Assembly (NCBI GenBank): GCA_947387485.1 | Contig: CANDNT010000001.1 | Span: 682,001 to 746,000, forward strand | Source of the DNA: Aquimarina rhabdastrellae | Lineage (GTDB): Bacteria; Bacteroidota; Bacteroidia; Flavobacteriales; Flavobacteriaceae | Direction of reading: 5' to 3' | DNA: 64,000 nt | Shown: positions 62,444-64,000 of the stretch, piece by piece | Position numbering within the stretch: the stretch's first letter is position 1 | How the letters are laid out: the number at the start of each line of letters is the position of its first letter | Position numbers and translations under genes: made by a program | The notes under the pieces: model-generated | The model's input: only the letters and a program-made list of their open reading frames with translations | Databases searched by the model: none | Told to the model about the DNA's origin: nothing

Positions 62444-64000
62444 TTATTCTTTAATTACCTTTATTGTAACTGGTTCTCCATCATTTTCGTTTGATAACCG
62501 TATAAAATAAAGTCCACTATTAAGATTAGTTATATCTATCTTATTTTGATTGTAAAATGTTTTAACTCTCTCCCCTAATATATTGAATACTTCAATTTGC
62601 TTTAGTTTTACCTTAGCGTTTACTTTTAAAATATTCTTTGTTGGATTTGGATACAGGATCAAATTTGATTTTACTTCATTTACATCATTAGTATTTAAAA
62701 CTGGACCTCCTAAATTTTCATACCATAATATTCTCCCTCTTCTATCACTTGCAAAATATCCAAACGTTGCTAGTATATCCATATCATCATCTCCATCTAT
62801 ATCTGCTGTAAAAACGTTTCTCCCTATCGTAGGTTTATCAACTTCAGTGATAACTTGCTGTTCAGAAAAATCACCAACTCCATTAATATTTTCATACCAA
62901 GCAAGTTTTCCACTTGTATTATTATGCCCTGAGGCTGTAAGGATATCTAAATCCCCATCATTGTCCATATCGGCTACATTAATAGAATTACCATGTATTC
63001 TTACATTTGACACATAATGTTCTACACTAAAACCTCCATTTCCATCCACATTTTCATACCAAGATACACTATCATTATTACTTCCATTAATAGATACCGC
63101 TACTATATCAATATCATTATCTCCATCTATATCTGCAGGATAAATAGACCCTGTTTCATTTGCATCAAAATTATGTGAAGAAAAAGTTCCTGTACCATCA
63201 TTTTCATACCAATTTATCTTATATCGGTCAAAAGAAACAGCTATGATATCATCATCTCCATCTCCATCTATATCCGATATTTCCATAGAAACAAGAGATC
63301 CATTTGTTCCTCCAGAAGTAGTAATAACTTTTTGGTCACCAAAAGTCCCATTACCATCGATATTTTCATACCAAACAATTCTATCATCACGATAGTACCC
63401 AAAGAGTAAATCCATATCGCCATCTTTATCTATATCTGAAGCTCTTGCAATGCGTGGATGTCCAGATTCGTTACTAAAAATATGTTGAGCACTAAAATCC
63501 CCTTTTCCATCAATATTTTCATACCAAGATAATTCATTACCTTTTCCTACAGAAATATCTAAATCCCCATCTCCATCAATATCTGTTGGATATGCTGTTG
63601 GTACACTATTACCTGTTCCAACTCTTTCTGTTATGATCCTCTGATTACCAAAAAAACCATAACCATCAATATTTTCATACCAAGCTACTTTAGCATCATG
63701 CTGAGATAAAGAAAGAATATCAACATCATTATCTCCATCAAAATCTCCAACATAAACATCATTAGGAAATTTAACTTGTCTTGTTATAACTCTAGCATCT
63801 TCAAATTGATTCTGTAAACTTGTATTTTTATACCATGCAATTTTATTATCATCTTTAGAAGCAGAGATAATATCAATATATCCATCATTATTTAGATCCT
63901 TAGCAATGACAAATTTAGCTCCAATTGCTTTGGTTGAAATAACTTGCTCTTCTCCAAAATCCCCTCTCGAATCTGTATTTTCATACCAAACTATTTTATT
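62444..64000 (-). CDS. FG-GAP/VCBS repeat protein with type IX sorting domain (5' end outside)
   Basis: 519 codons are visible; the reading frame continues to the right edge, so the start is outside. Nine repeats of about 45-55 residues share 'WYEN..G.G.F' and a calcium-binding DxDGDxDxD loop, typical of FG-GAP/VCBS beta-propeller proteins. The last 75 residues ('LILYPNPTKNILKV...GLYFIRL') form a type A C-terminal sorting domain recognised by the type IX secretion system, so the protein is secreted or attached to the cell surface. An internal ATG at 63415 exists but is inside a repeat and is not a true start. Confidence 0.93.
   Translation of the reverse strand, partial: NKIVWYENTDSRGDFGEEQVISTKAIGAKFVIAKDLNNDGYIDIISASKDDNKIAWYKNTSLQNQFEDARVITRQVKFPNDVYVGDFDGDNDVDILSLSQHDAKVAWYENIDGYGFFGNQRIITERVGTGNSVPTAYPTDIDGDGDLDISVGKGNELSWYENIDGKGDFSAQHIFSNESGHPRIARASDIDKDGDMDLLFGYYRDDRIVWYENIDGNGTFGDQKVITTSGGTNGSLVSMEISDIDGDGDDDIIAVSFDRYKINWYENDGTGTFSSHNFDANETGSIYPADIDGDNDIDIVAVSINGSNNDSVSWYENVDGNGGFSVEHYVSNVRIHGNSINVADMDNDGDLDILTASGHNNTSGKLAWYENINGVGDFSEQQVITEVDKPTIGRNVFTADIDGDDDMDILATFGYFASDRRGRILWYENLGGPVLNTNDVNEVKSNLILYPNPTKNILKVNAKVKLKQIEVFNILGERVKTFYNQNKIDITNLNSGLYFIRLSNENDGEPVTIKVIKE

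Noticed and set aside
1..64000. CRISPR array, tRNA or rRNA genes, complete insertion sequences
   Set aside because: No regularly spaced short repeats, cloverleaf-like segments, rRNA signatures or transposase motifs were found by eye. The repeats seen are internal to the NRPS genes or are single duplicated leaders.

Overview
The window looks like chromosomal DNA of a marine-type flavobacterium (Bacteroidota; Kordia- or Aquimarina-like is my inference, not a match I could test). It is AT-rich. Promoters fit the Bacteroidota -7 pattern TAnnTTTG rather than TATAAT. Several lipoproteins and a type IX secretion C-terminal sorting domain are present, and aroQ lies divergent from xerD.

Left half (1-34338, minus strand): three consecutive nonribosomal peptide synthetase (NRPS) genes, read right to left. 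A 7177-residue protein (12805-34338) opens with a starter condensation domain and has six modules. A 3691-residue protein (1674-12749) has three modules. A third gene (1-1657) begins the tenth module and leaves the window. My reading of the adenylation pocket residues is Gly, X, Ser, Ser, hydrophobic, hydrophobic, Ser, Val, X, and at least one more. Epimerases follow modules 4, 5 and 8. Basic N-terminal TubC-like docking domains on proteins 2 and 3 face acidic C-terminal tails on proteins 1 and 2, which fixes the assembly order. A perfect CRP-type palindrome lies about 150 bp upstream of the first start codon. Release, tailoring and export genes are not visible and should lie to the left.

Middle (34339-42287): a superfamily II helicase (minus), then an alpha/beta hydrolase, two tandem methionine sulfoxide reductases B (one lipoprotein, one cytosolic), a collagen-like lipoprotein, and dihydrolipoyl dehydrogenase. 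A MarR-GNAT-cupin operon follows; its promoter is flanked by two matching palindromes, which suggests autoregulation. Two very clear hairpin terminators punctuate this part.

Accessory stretch (42288-50871, plus strand): ten or more small, very AT-rich genes, each with its own leader. They include a leucine-rich-repeat protein with a WWEFW tail, a secreted esterase, DinB-like, RDD and DUF2071 proteins, two lipoproteins and several orphans. Two unrelated genes here share a duplicated start region.

Right part (50872-64000): an aroQ operon with two unknown partners, divergent from xerD, a putative type-23-toxin-like exported protein and a leucine-rich-repeat lipoprotein. Next come a voltage-gated-type potassium channel, a DUF262-AlbA_2 fusion (candidate single-gene anti-phage defence), an acyl-ACP thioesterase, an adenylate-kinase-like P-loop protein, two small proteins, and the remnant of an aldo/keto reductase gene. 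The window ends in a large FG-GAP repeat protein exported by type IX secretion. No tRNA, rRNA, CRISPR array or intact insertion sequence was seen.
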